NCBI RefSeq assembly: GCF_026210795.1
Contig: NC_089457.1
Location: 372,001 to 436,000, forward strand
Source: Rhizophagus irregularis
Taxonomy: Eukaryota; Glomeromycota; Glomeromycetes; Glomerales; Glomeraceae
DNA length: 64,000 nucleotides
Direction: 5' to 3'
In this document: piece by piece, positions 49,001-59,759 of the stretch
Layout: each line of letters starts with the position of its first letter
How positions within the stretch are numbered: the stretch's first letter is position 1
Translations under genes and position numbers: made by a program
Notes under the pieces: generated by a model
Told to the model about the DNA's origin: nothing
The model's input: the letters and a program-made list of their open reading frames with translations, nothing else
Database searches by the model: none

Positions 49001-51464
49001 TGCGCTTTTCACATTGTTACCATTCTCTATTCAACAAGCGTTTGGCTGATTTCTATCATCCCATGTGGCTTCATGGCAGAAAATTTTTTCTCACCCTTCA
49101 TATAAGCTCTTTGCCAATTATATGATTACTTATCTCCAAAGTTTTTTGGACTGTGACGCCTGTCCTTCTACTATCGACCTGGAACTATGGTACCATACCT
49201 TTTCCTTGCGAACACATTCTTTATTCAATTCTTTATTGTTTTCTTCTCGATTAAATATCACGTGGTCTTTATTGTTCCGACCTCTGAGAAAAGATTTACA
49301 TCCGGCGATTCCACTCCGGTCTATTTTACCGAAAGATTTATTTATTTCCATGAAAAATGTTTGGAAAAATTTCTGTACTCATTTTCTTGCTCAATTGATT
49401 ACACCGTGTGGCTCTCGACTTCTCTTATGGAAAGATTTACACTTTCTTAAACGAGTATCGAACAAAGGATCTGTGCCTGCTTGGTTTAATTATTTGTTTA
49501 ATCTTATTGTTATTCCTAATTCATCTTCTTTTTTTATTTTACAACAATTTAGAATTCCTAGTTCTCATACTGTAGCTTCTATTTCTTCTATAGATATTAG
49601 TCGAAATTATTGGTTTAACCCTCAATGGGCTATTTCTTTTAATCGTAATACTAATTCTTTTCTTGTTGGCCGTGTGATTACTACCTATCCTGTTCCACGT
49701 AACAAAGCTCTTATCTCACATTGGATTGCGACTTCGGTTGATGATTTGCTTTCTGAATTTACAGCATGCCAAGGATGTGACTCTGCTATCTCGCGATCCT
49801 CTACCTCTAAGACTCTACTTAAACGATGTCCCTCTGAAAGATGTTTTTCTTATGTTCCGTTATCAAGTTTGATCCGTTATCCTATGAAACCTCATACTTA
49901 TATACATGCGGATACTCGTTCGGTTTCACTTTCTGCTTCGTTAGGCTATGCCAAATCTCTTTTACTATTTCACCTTTTTGCTCCGGTTCGACTACCTCCT
50001 ATGAATAATCAAGTGTCTAGGATTTCTGATATCCAACTTCCTTCTTCGGTGTCTACACTTTATATTGATAGTTCCTTCCTTCCTCCTTCTAGTCATCCGA
50101 TATCTTCGATGGCTTATGCATGGACTGCTATAGATCCTGATAGATTTATTTTGGAATCCCATTATAATATCATTTCTTCCATTTTTCCTTCTGCTCTACG
50201 TTCAGAAGTTTTTGCTTTATTGCACAGATTGGACTCCTTCCCTCGGAATTCAATGATTACTGTCGCCACTGATTGTGCCCAATTATTTTCTTTATGGTCT
50301 TTGTATGTGGATGCTCCTTTTATTTCCAGAATGCTTAAAGAACCCAACCACCTTTTGTAGTCTTCCATACGCACTATTATGTTGCAAAAGAATCTGGATG
50401 TTACCTTGATCAAGGTTCCTGCTCACGCTGATGACCCTTTGAATAATCATGTGTATGCATTAGCCAAAGCCGCTCATACTGACTTGTATCTTTCTTCTCA
50501 TCCATCATCGGAACTGCTGGCTCCTTGCATTTTACAATTTAATTCCTTACCTGTGGATATGAATATCAGGAAATTTATTAGAGATATTCTTGATGCTAAA
50601 AGTCTTTTAACTCTTGCTATATTACCAAGATTTAATTCCTATTCTTCAACTTCTGATATTGATTGGGCATGCACCAAATTTTGTCTCAATAACAATAAGC
50701 AATTTGTCTCTCATTGGAATGGCCGTTCCGAGTTTTGTAGTTTCCGTATCAAGCTACTATTGGATATGCTTCCGACGCTTACAACTCTTCAGAGACGAAA
50801 ACCTCATCTTTATAATCCGAGTTGGCTTTGTCCTCAATGTAACTCCCTTCCAGAGACTTTAGACCATTTGTGGACTTGTCCTTATATCTTACCAGAATTT
50901 AGCCTTTTAATTACCTTTAAAACATTACTATTGGCTCTTCGGACTAATTTTCTTGATAAATTCCTTTCTGCGTCATCTTTAATACCCTTACCGGACTCTT
51001 TTGCTGCTGAATTTACGGTTCTTGATTGTTGGAATTGTGACCCTCCTTCAATTTTCTGCCTGCGATTCACACGAGGACTAATACCGATATCCCTTACAAT
51101 GTTTCTTGGAAATTATTTTTCTTCATTTACCATATGGTCTATCTTAGATACACCTTTGCACGACTTTCATTTTGACCTTTATGTACAAATCTGGTTGTGC
51201 CGTTCCATTTTCTTTCATCATTGGGAATCAGCTCAAGGCATTACAAAAAAAATGAAATCGTCATCTCTTGGGCCTTCTTCTACTTTTCTTCCTTCCTCTA
51301 ACATTCCTTTCAACACTTCGACACCTTCCTTGGCGACAGTTTCCTTGGATTCCTGGGTTTCTTGGGTTTCCTTTTCTATAATCCGTGGTGGATCTTGGAT
51401 CTCGCACTTGGATTTTTGGCGCCGCTTAACAGTTCAGCCTCTACTTAGGATTTCTTTTTGGTAA
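46001..51464 (+). pseudogene. LINE ORF2: APE endonuclease, reverse transcriptase, RNase H
   Basis: About 1820 residues in order. Endonuclease: GQINVNGL, LSLNDTRL, VVILGDFNA, SRLDYIWSS, FTDHCVLI. Reverse transcriptase: RPITLLETVRKCV, QDISKAFDSI, GIDQGEIISPLL, catalytic FMDDSTL near 48498, FRFLGVWF. RNase H near 50060-50460: IDSSF, ALRSEVFAL, ATDCAQLF; the fourth acidic residue, Asp in the other copies, is Tyr here (HVYALAKAAH). Zinc motif LCPQCN...HLWTC follows. Disruptions: stops at 46625, 48155, 49047 and 50358 and a one-base frame shift near 48461. In the endonuclease the usual Glu of the ET motif is Asp. Confidence 0.88.
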
Positions 51465-51778
51465 TGGATTGGATCTTAGGACATGCTGGATAGTTGACTC
51501 ACACTGGCCTTCGGGTAAAGATGGGGTATGCGTTTCTGTAATAGTTTAGTTTTTCTTTACTTAATTTTATTTTGTTTAGATTTCTTTACTTGTATGAATC
51601 GTGAAGCTAGTTTTTTTATTTTTTGTTTAATTTTCTATATTTTGTAATATTATTCGATTTGTTTATTGTACTCTTCGTTTAAAAATTTATAATAAAAGAT
51701 AAAGTCATAAGACTGTTTGCTCATAATCACCAAATATGGACTGTCCCAAATGTGTGACTATAAAGAGAGTTGACTGTA

Positions 51779-52220
51779 ATCCCAAACAGATATATCATTT
51801 CTATTAGTGATTAGACCTCTATTAATCACATCATAATTTCGGCTAAAAAACAATTTTGCCCAGAATTACGAAACATATAATTTTTCTTTCCTTTTTAGGA
51901 ATTAATGTTACATGACATTCCAACACAAAACCGGCAAAAAATTTTTTGTGGAACAGCTATCACCAAAAAAGGAAATATCTGTAATGATCACGTAATTTTA
52001 TAAATTATAATTTACTAATTTCGGCCAAAATTAAGATATAGTACCTGTATATAATCATAGTGATACCTGGCTAAACTCTTTTTGCCAAAAATTTCGGTTT
52101 CGTCACCAACTAGTTTCGGTTTCGTCATTGACTAAACTATATAGTAATATTTTTTAAGTTTAAATTTTATTTATATAAAATTATAATTTTATTATAAAAA
52201 TATATTAAATTATATTATAA
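51779..52220. other. Internal sequence of the outer pogo-like element
   Basis: Between the inner pogo-like element and the Mutator-like element. About 51840-52020 holds the GGAAATTATG / ATCACGTGAT short repeat family; the rest is AT-rich. Confidence 0.45.
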
Positions 52221-54057
52221 GGATTAATTTTACATTCACCTCCGGTGAATTTCACCGGGGTGAATTTCACCTCGATCTGCAATGCATTAAAATTATTAAA
52301 ATTTTAAATTTACCCCGGTGAAATTCACCAGGTGATTTCATATTACACAAACGCGTAACGCATATTTTGTTTTTTGCTTTCTTGTAGTATTATTTTCAAA
52401 ATGACCAGCTTTTACTGGAACTTCTTAAGGTAAGATTTTTTTTATTTTCTTATTACTTCGCTAGTTTAATGTTCTTTTTCTCTTATGCTAACTTGTTAAC
52501 TTGTTTTTTAGAAAACAACAATTTCAATAACTTCAAGAAGTTAAGGTAAGACTCACTTTTATTGCTAGTATTTTTATTTTTCTACCATTCCCTTTGCTTC
52601 CACTTTGTTTTTAATTATCCTTTTCATTTATCATTGTCCCTTTCGCTCCCATATCATTTTTCGTCACTCCATATCGCTTCATATCATTTTTCATCACTCC
52701 ATATCGCTTCATATCATTTTTCATCACTCCATATCGCTTCATATCGTTTCATATCAGTTTTCATCACTCCATATCGCTTCATATCGTTTTTCATTACTCT
52801 ATATCGCTTCATATCATTTTTCATCACTCCATATCGTTTCATATCGTTCCATATCGGTTTTCATCACTCCATATCGCTTCATATCGGTTTTCATCACTCC
52901 ATATCGCTCCATATCATTTTTCATCACTCCATATTGTTCCATATCATTTTTCATCACTCCATATCGCTTCATATCATTCCATATCAGTTTTCATCACTCC
53001 ATATCGCTTCATATCAGTTTTCATCACTTCATATCGCTTCATATCGGTTTTCATCACTCCATATTGCTTTTCATCACTCCATATCGCTTCATATCGGTTT
53101 TCATCACTCCATATCGCTTTTCATCACTCCATATCGCTTTTCATCACTCCATATCGCTTTTTATCACTCCATATTGCTTTTCATCACACCATATCGGTTT
53201 TCATCACTCCATATTGCTTTTCATCACTCCATATCGCTTTTCATCACTCTATATCGCTCCATATCATTTTTCATCACTCCATATCGCTCCATATCGTTTT
53301 TTATCACTCCATATCGTTTCATATCATTTTTCATCACTCCATATCGCTCCATATCGTTTTTCATCACTCTATATTGCTTCATATTGTTTTTCATCACTCC
53401 ATATCGCTTCATATCATTTCATATCGGTTTTCATCACTCCATATCGCTCCATATCGGTTTTCATCACTTATATCGCTTCATATCGTTTTTCATCACTCCA
53501 TATCGCTTCATATCATTCCATATCGGTTTTCATCACTCTATATCGCTTCATATCGGTTTTCATCACTCCATATCGCTTCATATCAGTTTTCATTACTCCA
53601 TATCGCTCCATATCGTTTTTCATCACTCCATTTCGTTTTGCAACATTCCACTTTATTTTTCATCATCTCAATTCACTTTGTATTGTTTCATTTTGTTTTA
53701 CATCATCCCATTTCTGTTTTCATCAACCTATTTCACTTTCATTTCATTTTCATTATTATAAAGGATTATATATTATGCATTTATACTATAGGTTTTAAAT
53801 TAATAAAAAATCTGGATTAAATGGTTAGTGGATGGGTGTAATACTAGTTTAATTGAAGTTATGTTAATTTAAAAAGAAACTTTTTGTCAATAAAACTTTA
53901 AAAATTTATGCTTAAATGGTCAATAGAAAAAACTTTTTTTTACATGTTTATTCAAATACAAAAAAAATTTGATGCGATGAATTTTACTAAATTTTAATTA
54001 ATAATAAATATCACGTGATATGGTGAATTTCACCTCCGGTGAACGTTAAAATGATCC
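52221..54057. mobile_element. Mutator-like non-autonomous element with modular minisatellite
   Basis: 1837 bp, left end GGATTAATTTTACATTCACC, right end GGTGAACGTTAAAATGATCC, matching over about 36 bp as inverted repeats and rich in GGTGAAATTCACC palindromes. Perfect 9-bp duplications ATATTATAA (52212-52220, 54058-54066) indicate a Mutator-like mechanism. Near 52401-52550 are two exon-like blocks: ATGACCAGC...TTAAG followed by GTAAG, and a 34-nt block between TTTTTTAG and GTAAG. The minisatellite follows. Confidence 0.88.
52630..53640. repeat. Minisatellite built of 10-nt modules
   Basis: Array of CATATCGCTT, CATATCGTTT and TTCATCACTC modules combined into 20-, 30- and 40-bp units, about 35 units. 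Stop codons are almost absent on the plus strand, so two overlapping frames stay open for about 400 codons each (52562-53761, 52605-53798) and a shorter minus frame reads MERYGVMKND repeats. Open frames here follow from the monomer and are not evidence for a protein. Confidence 0.88.
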
Positions 54058-54366
54058 ATATTATAAATAAAATAGTTTTATAAATTCCTTTAAAAAATAT
54101 TATATTTTAATATAAATTTATTATTTTTTTTTTTATAAGCAATTATTATAATTAAAAATCCATAGAAATCCATAAAAAATCCATGGAAATACTATGGAAT
54201 ATTGAATTTCGGCATTTCGTCTTTTAATTTTAAATGTCTAAACTATTTTGGTTTAGTCAAATGACTAAATATTTCGGTTTCGCCCAGGATCTCTATATAA
54301 TCACACCCCTATACATCACTAATTTTATGGGAACCAATTAGGTGACTATATGGGGGTCTGACTGTA

Positions 54367-54859
54367 ATATAAAATAAAACTAAAAATATAAAGTAAACAT
54401 ATTTATTTTATCTTCATTTATTGAATTTCATAAAATATAGGCATTAAAAATTTAATTTAGGGCAGTTATTACTTCAATTTTTCATGCATCATATTGATTA
54501 ATTTTCTTATAATATTTTGAAAAAATATTTTTGACAATCTAAGCAAATAAGACAATTGGACAGGCATTCAAATGAAATATCAAAAAAGTTATTATTCAAA
54601 TAAAACAGTAAAAGTAAAGGTCTTTAAAGGTAAAGGTAATAAAGGTATCATACTAATGATACTACTGTATTTTATAATTATACATTTACATATATTATAT
54701 ATATAACATATCGCATGTTCATTATTTTTCAATTCACTGACAAGCTGGCAAGTTGGCAACCTAACAGATTCTCAGCAACAAAATTTTCAAATATTTCCTT
54801 TATTTTGAAATTTTTTTTTAAAAAAAAAGGGCAAAAGTTTCCGAATAAAAAAAATAAAA
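54367..54859. other. AT-rich spacer
   Basis: Flank of the outer pogo-like nest. No recognisable gene or bounded repeat. Confidence 0.4.
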
Positions 54860-55640
54860 AAAATAAATAAAATATTCCTTCCTATCTTACAATTCAAATA
54901 TAAGCCAAAATCTAAATCTGAAAGAACATCCTTAAGAAAAAAAAAGGAACATTAATAATGTTTCCAATAGCAAAAAAAAATGAAAATCTCCACCTTCTAA
55001 TTTACCTTCATAACCCAAGTCAAAATCCACGCGTTCCTTAAGTAAAAAAAAGGAAAGAACGTTAAATGATGTTCCCAATGACAAAACAACAAAAGTTCAA
55101 CTAAATTTATATATAACCTAAGCCAACATCTAGGTTTAGATTGGTATTCCTTAAAGAAAAGAAAGAAAATGAACATTAGTAATATTTTAATGAAACTGAA
55201 ATGACCCCACTCTAACTTACCTTTCATAATCCAAACTGAAAACAAGTCCAAGGAGACACTCTCTAAAAGAAAAGAAGAAAAAGAAATGTTAATAACATTC
55301 TCAAAGACAATTAAAATACCCTTTCAACTTATCTTTATAGTCCAAGCTAAGGTCCAGGTTCAGGAAGGGTGTTTCTTAAAGAAAAGAAACAAAAGAAACG
55401 TTAATAATATTCCCAAAAATAAAAAAACATTAAAATACCCTTTCCAACTAACCTTTATAGCCTAAGCCGAAATCCAGGCCCAGAAAGAATGTTCCCTAGT
55501 AAAGAAAAGAAGTAAAAGGAACATTAATGACATTTCCAAGAAAAAAGAAAAAAGAAATTTACATTTACCTTACAAAATCCAAGCCATCCAAGTCATTCCA
55601 AAGTCCAAGTTCAAATCCAAGTCAGTTCTTAAAGAAAAAA
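54860..55640 (-). repeat. Tandem exon-like module array, fourth family
   Basis: Six to seven modules spaced about 120-130 bp. On the minus strand: TTTCTTTAAG or TTTTACTTAAG, a 31-60 nt block rich in TTGGAC and TTGGATT and ending TATGAAG or TATAAAG, then GTAAGTTAG, GTAAAT or GTTAGT. Spacers contain GAACGTTAATAATGTTC-like inverted repeats. I could not find terminal inverted repeats, so the carrier element is unknown. Confidence 0.6.
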
Positions 55641-56156
55641 AAGGTAAATTATTTTTTTAAATTAGAGAAGTGCTCATTGATCAGATTTATGTGATGTGGT
55701 CATATTAATATTAAAGATCGATCCATAGACCATTTACAAATTATATAAACCTTTGATTAATGAAACTCTTTTATTTATTTGAACCCCAAATATATCAACG
55801 ATCATTAATTGAGTGCTTGTAAACAAAAACTAATCGGCCGAAATGGTCAAGATATTTTGTCCATGGTATATCCGAAATCACTTCATCTCTTGCGTTAATA
55901 TAATTTTGTATATTATATGAATAGAAATGAAAGCGTAGTAGTAGATAGGCGAAAAGTAGCATTAGATAGTATGGAAACTCATTATCCTTTAAATTAACTT
56001 TTTACATTCATTTACAAGAAAAATAATTTCGCTTTGAACTTTTATGCTTTATTGATGCTCATTCCTGCAATTACACTTTTTTTCTCCTAATATTCCCTAA
56101 TTATAATATTTTATATAAAAACTCACAAAATGAAAATTACATACATTGTTTATTTT
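55641..56156. other. Intergenic region, 3' side of deaminase-like gene
   Basis: AT-rich with no clear ORF. The closest AATAAA-like signal downstream of the gene is weak. Confidence 0.4.
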
Positions 56157-57485
56157 CTAAATTTTAAATTTTAATTCCATTTTGTTACATACATTATCAA
56201 ACCTTCCTATAAATCCCTTATATTTTATATATTGATATCTATTATTACCATCATCATCTAAATCTGGACTGTTCCCGCCACTGTCAGAATCCCCCGGTAA
56301 ACTCCTGGTATAGCGTTCTATTTTTTTCTCTATGATTTGATCAAGTTTTTCTAGTATATATTTCAGGGATTTATCCTTGAAGTCGCTATTCTTTACATGC
56401 GGAAGTAACCATCTATCATATAATTTCTGGTGTTTCCCGGGGACGACGATGTTATATCCTTGTTCTATTGCAAAATTAATATAAAGTTCGCACAAGTAAC
56501 AGCATCTCTTTGACACTGCTATAAACACCCTACTTTTAAAATCATTGTCGATAATTAAGGAGGCCAAAATGTGCATCTCCGCATGTAAGTATATACATTT
56601 TTCAACGTTATCGTTAAGTTGTAGTTGTTTTGTGGCATTGTCGGTATATACTTTATGGATTCTTTCCATTACTCCAGGCTTTTCCAAACACCTAGTCATG
56701 AAACGATTATATTTGTTTTCGTCTTCGTTAATAAACCTTTTGATAATATTTTCCCATGAATATATGGGCTGTTTATTTATGATAACAGGGCTTGCGCTAT
56801 TCACTTTAATGTTAGAGAATAGTGGTTTATATTGTATATTCATTGCACAATCTATGATACCTTTAATAGACCCAAAATAAGATCCCACTTTCTTAATATG
56901 GCCTAAAAATTTTTGGGAGATGTTAGGATTAACTTTAGCTTTAATTTGCTTATAATACTCGTAACAAACTAGGGATATGTTGATAGGAGTTGCTGAATCA
57001 CCACACTCTGCCGAAATATAATTTCTTAAAGATTTAACGTGTTCATTATCGCCATTATTAATATCATTCTTAAGTTTATCCCATCTAAACTCAAATTTAG
57101 TTCTGCAGTATGACATCACAGCCAGGTAAAAAGCCGATTCGATATCTGTTGATTTCATGGGAGAATTTTTCGATATAACTTTCAGATAATTCGTAATATC
57201 ATCAATATACTTCGCATCTTCGTTGAGCCAATCAAAGTTCTTAGAAATGTAAATTTCACTGCTATCTTTTAAAATTCTCAACCACAATGCAACTACTTCT
57301 TTGTCCCTTGCAAGTATTGTTGCTAAATAACAGGAAAATCTATCATGAATATTCAAGTCAGCGACTTCATCTCTTGCTTGACCGACAACAAAGTTGATAC
57401 AACGGGCAACACATTCTTTACTATACAACTCCTTCTCACGATCTTTTTCTTCCTCACACTTTTTCTCACTTTTTCTTACGCTCAT
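56157..57485 (-). CDS. OTT_1508-like deaminase-fold protein, intronless
   Basis: 442 residues from ATG at 57485 to stop at 56157, uninterrupted. The zinc-deaminase signature is visible: HAE at residues 301-303 (His ligand, catalytic Glu) and C329-x-x-C332 in VSKRCCYLCELYINF, followed by a GYNIVVPGKHQKLYDRWLLP segment. This spacing and context match the fungal OTT_1508-like branch of the deaminase superfamily; the substrate is unknown. The 300-residue N-terminal part is helical, starts with a Lys/Glu-rich tract and has no domain I can name. The C-terminal tail (395-420) is acidic and Asp/Gly/Ser-rich. No signal peptide or membrane segment. It is free of stops in a region where all neighbours are decayed, which suggests recent or continuing selection. 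Confidence 0.8.
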   Translation of the reverse strand: MSVRKSEKKCEEEKDREKELYSKECVARCINFVVGQARDEVADLNIHDRFSCYLATILARDKEVVALWLRILKDSSEIYISKNFDWLNEDAKYIDDITNYLKVISKNSPMKSTDIESAFYLAVMSYCRTKFEFRWDKLKNDINNGDNEHVKSLRNYISAECGDSATPINISLVCYEYYKQIKAKVNPNISQKFLGHIKKVGSYFGSIKGIIDCAMNIQYKPLFSNIKVNSASPVIINKQPIYSWENIIKRFINEDENKYNRFMTRCLEKPGVMERIHKVYTDNATKQLQLNDNVEKCIYLHAEMHILASLIIDNDFKSRVFIAVSKRCCYLCELYINFAIEQGYNIVVPGKHQKLYDRWLLPHVKNSDFKDKSLKYILEKLDQIIEKKIERYTRSLPGDSDSGGNSPDLDDDGNNRYQYIKYKGFIGRFDNVCNKMELKFKI

Positions 57486-57565
57486 TTAGCTCTTTCACTT
57501 TCTCTGGAGACATTTGAACTGCTTGACTGTAACTGTACGGTAGGCTTGCCATACTTCAATACAGC

Positions 57566-57573
57566 TATTTATA
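57566..57573 (-). promoter_or_regulatory. Possible TATA box of the deaminase-like gene
   Basis: TATAAATA on the minus strand, 81-88 bases upstream of the ATG at 57485, a plausible distance for a short 5' leader. Not tested against other signals. Confidence 0.35.
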
Positions 57574-57879
57574 GAAATATTCTACAGATCAAACAAGAGA
57601 CGGTCTTAATCAACAAGCGACGGTTTTAAATAGATGATAAAATTCTGATTTCTGACCCATATTGTCACACAATTATTTATATCATATATCAAAAATACGT
57701 AGCTATGACATAATTTTTTTACTAAGTAAACACATCCGTTCTCTAGCTTGTTTTCTATGCCCTGGTTCAGTGTTTTTATATTTATGAATAATGAAAAAGA
57801 AACTGATAAACTTGTATTATAAATAATAGTATTTTTATTGTTTTTTCTTTACTATCAAGCAAAGTTTAAATGATATTGT

Positions 57880-58140
57880 AGTTAAATCGCCTCTTCATCT
57901 ACATTTTCATCATTTTCTTGTTCCATTTTGTAATCTATTTAAAAATGATTTTACATTATCAAATACATCTCATTTATAATATTGTTTATAATGATACATC
58001 TATTTTTTAAATTATTATAACACATCCACAGATAATATCACTATCATTATTTAATTTAGCATTACATGTGTTACAAACATTTGGTTTTGGCGAATGTCCT
58101 ATATGATACCCAGTTGGTAGATTTTTAATATCTATTTGCT
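57880..58140 (-). pseudogene. C-terminal gene fragment with zinc motif
   Basis: Minus strand reads IDIKNLPTGYHIGHSPKPNVCNTCNAKLNND and then CGCVI, an incomplete RING or zinc-ribbon cysteine pattern. A possible intron and a short acidic end (KMEQENDENVDEEAI) follow at 57940-57890. Upstream coding sequence was not found, so this is a remnant. Confidence 0.45.
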
Positions 58141-59112
58141 AATCTAATGTAGCAAGGTAATAGGTTTAGGATTTTTTTCTTTTTCCTTTCGTATCAAGTG
58201 CATGACTATGATTGAGATTTTGGTAAGTTTGTGAAAGTATTGTTATAAGAATAAATTTGTTTTATTTATTAAGCTTTAATGTGTTTTAATAATATCAGTC
58301 ACTGGAAATGTCACACGCAGATCATTTTCATATTAAACGAATTTTGTGTAATGTTAATCGGAACACTTCATTTTGTCAAAATCTTATGTATCACGTTCAA
58401 GTAAATTATACAATCGATGGATTATCATGTGTTCCATCAACTTTTATCCATACTTTTCCCTTTTCGTTAAATAAACATATTTGTTGAAAAATCGCTTTAA
58501 AAACTAGCTTTTGTCAAGATCTAAGTTGGGGTAAGAAGAAATGTACAGTTTTAATGGTAGTAATATATGTAAATTTACGAGAGGAAAAAGTTTTTCTAAA
58601 CTTATGATAACGGTTATTTAGTCAGATTTCACACAAATTGCAAAAAACTGAATTTTACTATTGTAAGTGGCCTTTTTTATTATATTTCATTTTTTACAGT
58701 TGTTTTCTTGTTATTCATTTAATTTTTGGCTAAAAGTTAGTTATATGTGGCCGGTGGTTTAAATTTCTTATTTATTTATTTTTTTTTGTTTAGAAAGGAT
58801 GCTTTACCTTTAGTCTCTGATGTAAGATTTTTTTTGTAAATTTAGGCCACCTTAGCAGATGGTAAGTTTAGATGTCACGTATATTCTTTTCTAATATATT
58901 TATTTATTTATTTATATTTATTATTTTTTCATTTTATTCCACCAGCAGATAGAGGAGTAGCACCACTAGCAAATGCAGAAGCAGAACCACTGGCAAATGG
59001 AGGAGTAGTATCGTGAAGCCAAATGGTAAAAGTTAGGAGCGGCGTACGAAATGACGTAAACGTCCAGATAACAACAACAAAGAAAATCTATCAGGGGGCC
59101 GTGAAGTGTCAG
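58141..59112. other. Intergenic, possible lone exon
   Basis: Mostly AT-rich. At 58945-59016 a pyrimidine tract ending in CAG is followed by an open stretch reading DRGVAPLANAEAEPLANGG and a stop, which could be a terminal exon fragment; no upstream partner was recognised. Confidence 0.3.
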
Positions 59113-59561
59113 TAGGGATGTTAATGGTCTGGTCTTGACTGACCAGACCGTGGTCCAGTCCTAGGGACCGATTTTGGACTGGACCGCATTAGGACTGGAC
59201 CGATAGGACTGTCAATCCTATAGACGGTCCTATAAAAAATTTTTTTAACTAAAATTCATAGTGCCGGCCCGAATTATGGCAGTTTAACGTTACATAATTC
59301 CAAAAAAGGAAATTTTAATTTTTCGCGAAAATTGAAGTGTGTTGTTGCACAAGATTACACTAAATTCCAAATAAGGAAATTTTGTTAATTTTGGTAGAAA
59401 TTATGCGAAGCAACAAACTAATGCTAAAATTTTTTTTATGAAACTACAGTCCAGACCACAGTCCTATAGGACTGATCGATTCTGGTTCTCAGTCCGGTTC
59501 CAGATTGTGGACTGATGAAAATTGGATTAGGATGAATCGGATCAAACTGTTAACATCCTTA
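59113..59561. mobile_element. hAT-type element rich in GGACTGG repeats
   Basis: 449 bp, ends TAGGGATGTTAATGG and CTGTTAACATCCTTA. Flanking 8-mers AGTGTCAG (59105-59112) and AGTATCAG (59562-59569) differ at one base. Subterminal regions are dense in GGACTGGACCG and AGTCCTA. The middle carries the GGAAATT short repeat also seen elsewhere in the window. Confidence 0.85.
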
Positions 59562-59759
59562 AGTATCAGTGATAAACCAATTGAACAAAGTTTACTTTTT
59601 GGTTTTTTCTTTTATTTGTTTTTTTATTTTATTAATTGTTGTATTTTTTTAAAAATGTTTTACGAAATGTAATTCAAATTTTATTTAATTGAATAAAATT
59701 GAAATTAACATCAAAAATGGGTTGCTACTCTTTTATTTTTTTTATTTATTGTTAGTTTA

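Larger units (their letters stand above)
43749..51722 (+). mobile_element. Full-length LINE, ORF1 and ORF2 both disrupted
   Basis: 7974 bp between 18-bp duplications ATAATCACCAAATATAGA (43731-43748) and ATAATCACCAAATATGGA (51723-51740; one transition). A 139-nt 5' leader precedes ORF1 (43888), which overlaps ORF2 (46001) by the eight bases ATGATTGA. The 3' end, AAAGTCATAAGACTGTTTGC, is shared with the two other LINEs here. It is the only full-length copy, so it serves as the family reference. It is inserted in the inner pogo-like element. Confidence 0.93.
41322..51776. mobile_element. Inner pogo-like element carrying satellite and two LINE insertions
   Basis: Left end CAGTCAACTCCCTCTATAG, right end CTTTATAGTCACAC-type sequence reading AGAGAGTTGACTG on the plus strand, flanked by TA (41320-41321, 51777-51778). 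After removing the LINEs at 41618-43103 and 43749-51722 and their duplications the element is about 1 kb, consisting of TAGTCAC-rich ends and satellite DNA. The left 295 bp are nearly identical to 26869-27163. Confidence 0.82.
37934..54364. mobile_element. Outer pogo-like element, expanded by nested insertions
   Basis: Left end CAGTCAGACCCCTATACAG, right end ATATGGGGGTCTGACTG, each flanked by TA (37932-37933, 54365-54366). The flanks rejoin to the 8-bp hAT duplication CATATAAT, independent proof that the two ends belong together. Without the nested hAT element (39267), inner pogo-like element (41322) and Mutator-like element (52221) the unit would be about 2.2 kb. No transposase was seen. Confidence 0.85.

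Noticed and set aside
52562-53798. Two overlapping frames of 399 and 397 codons on the plus strand
   Set aside because: They read the same 10-nt module minisatellite in two frames; openness follows from the lack of stop codons in the monomer. No domain, no conserved start.
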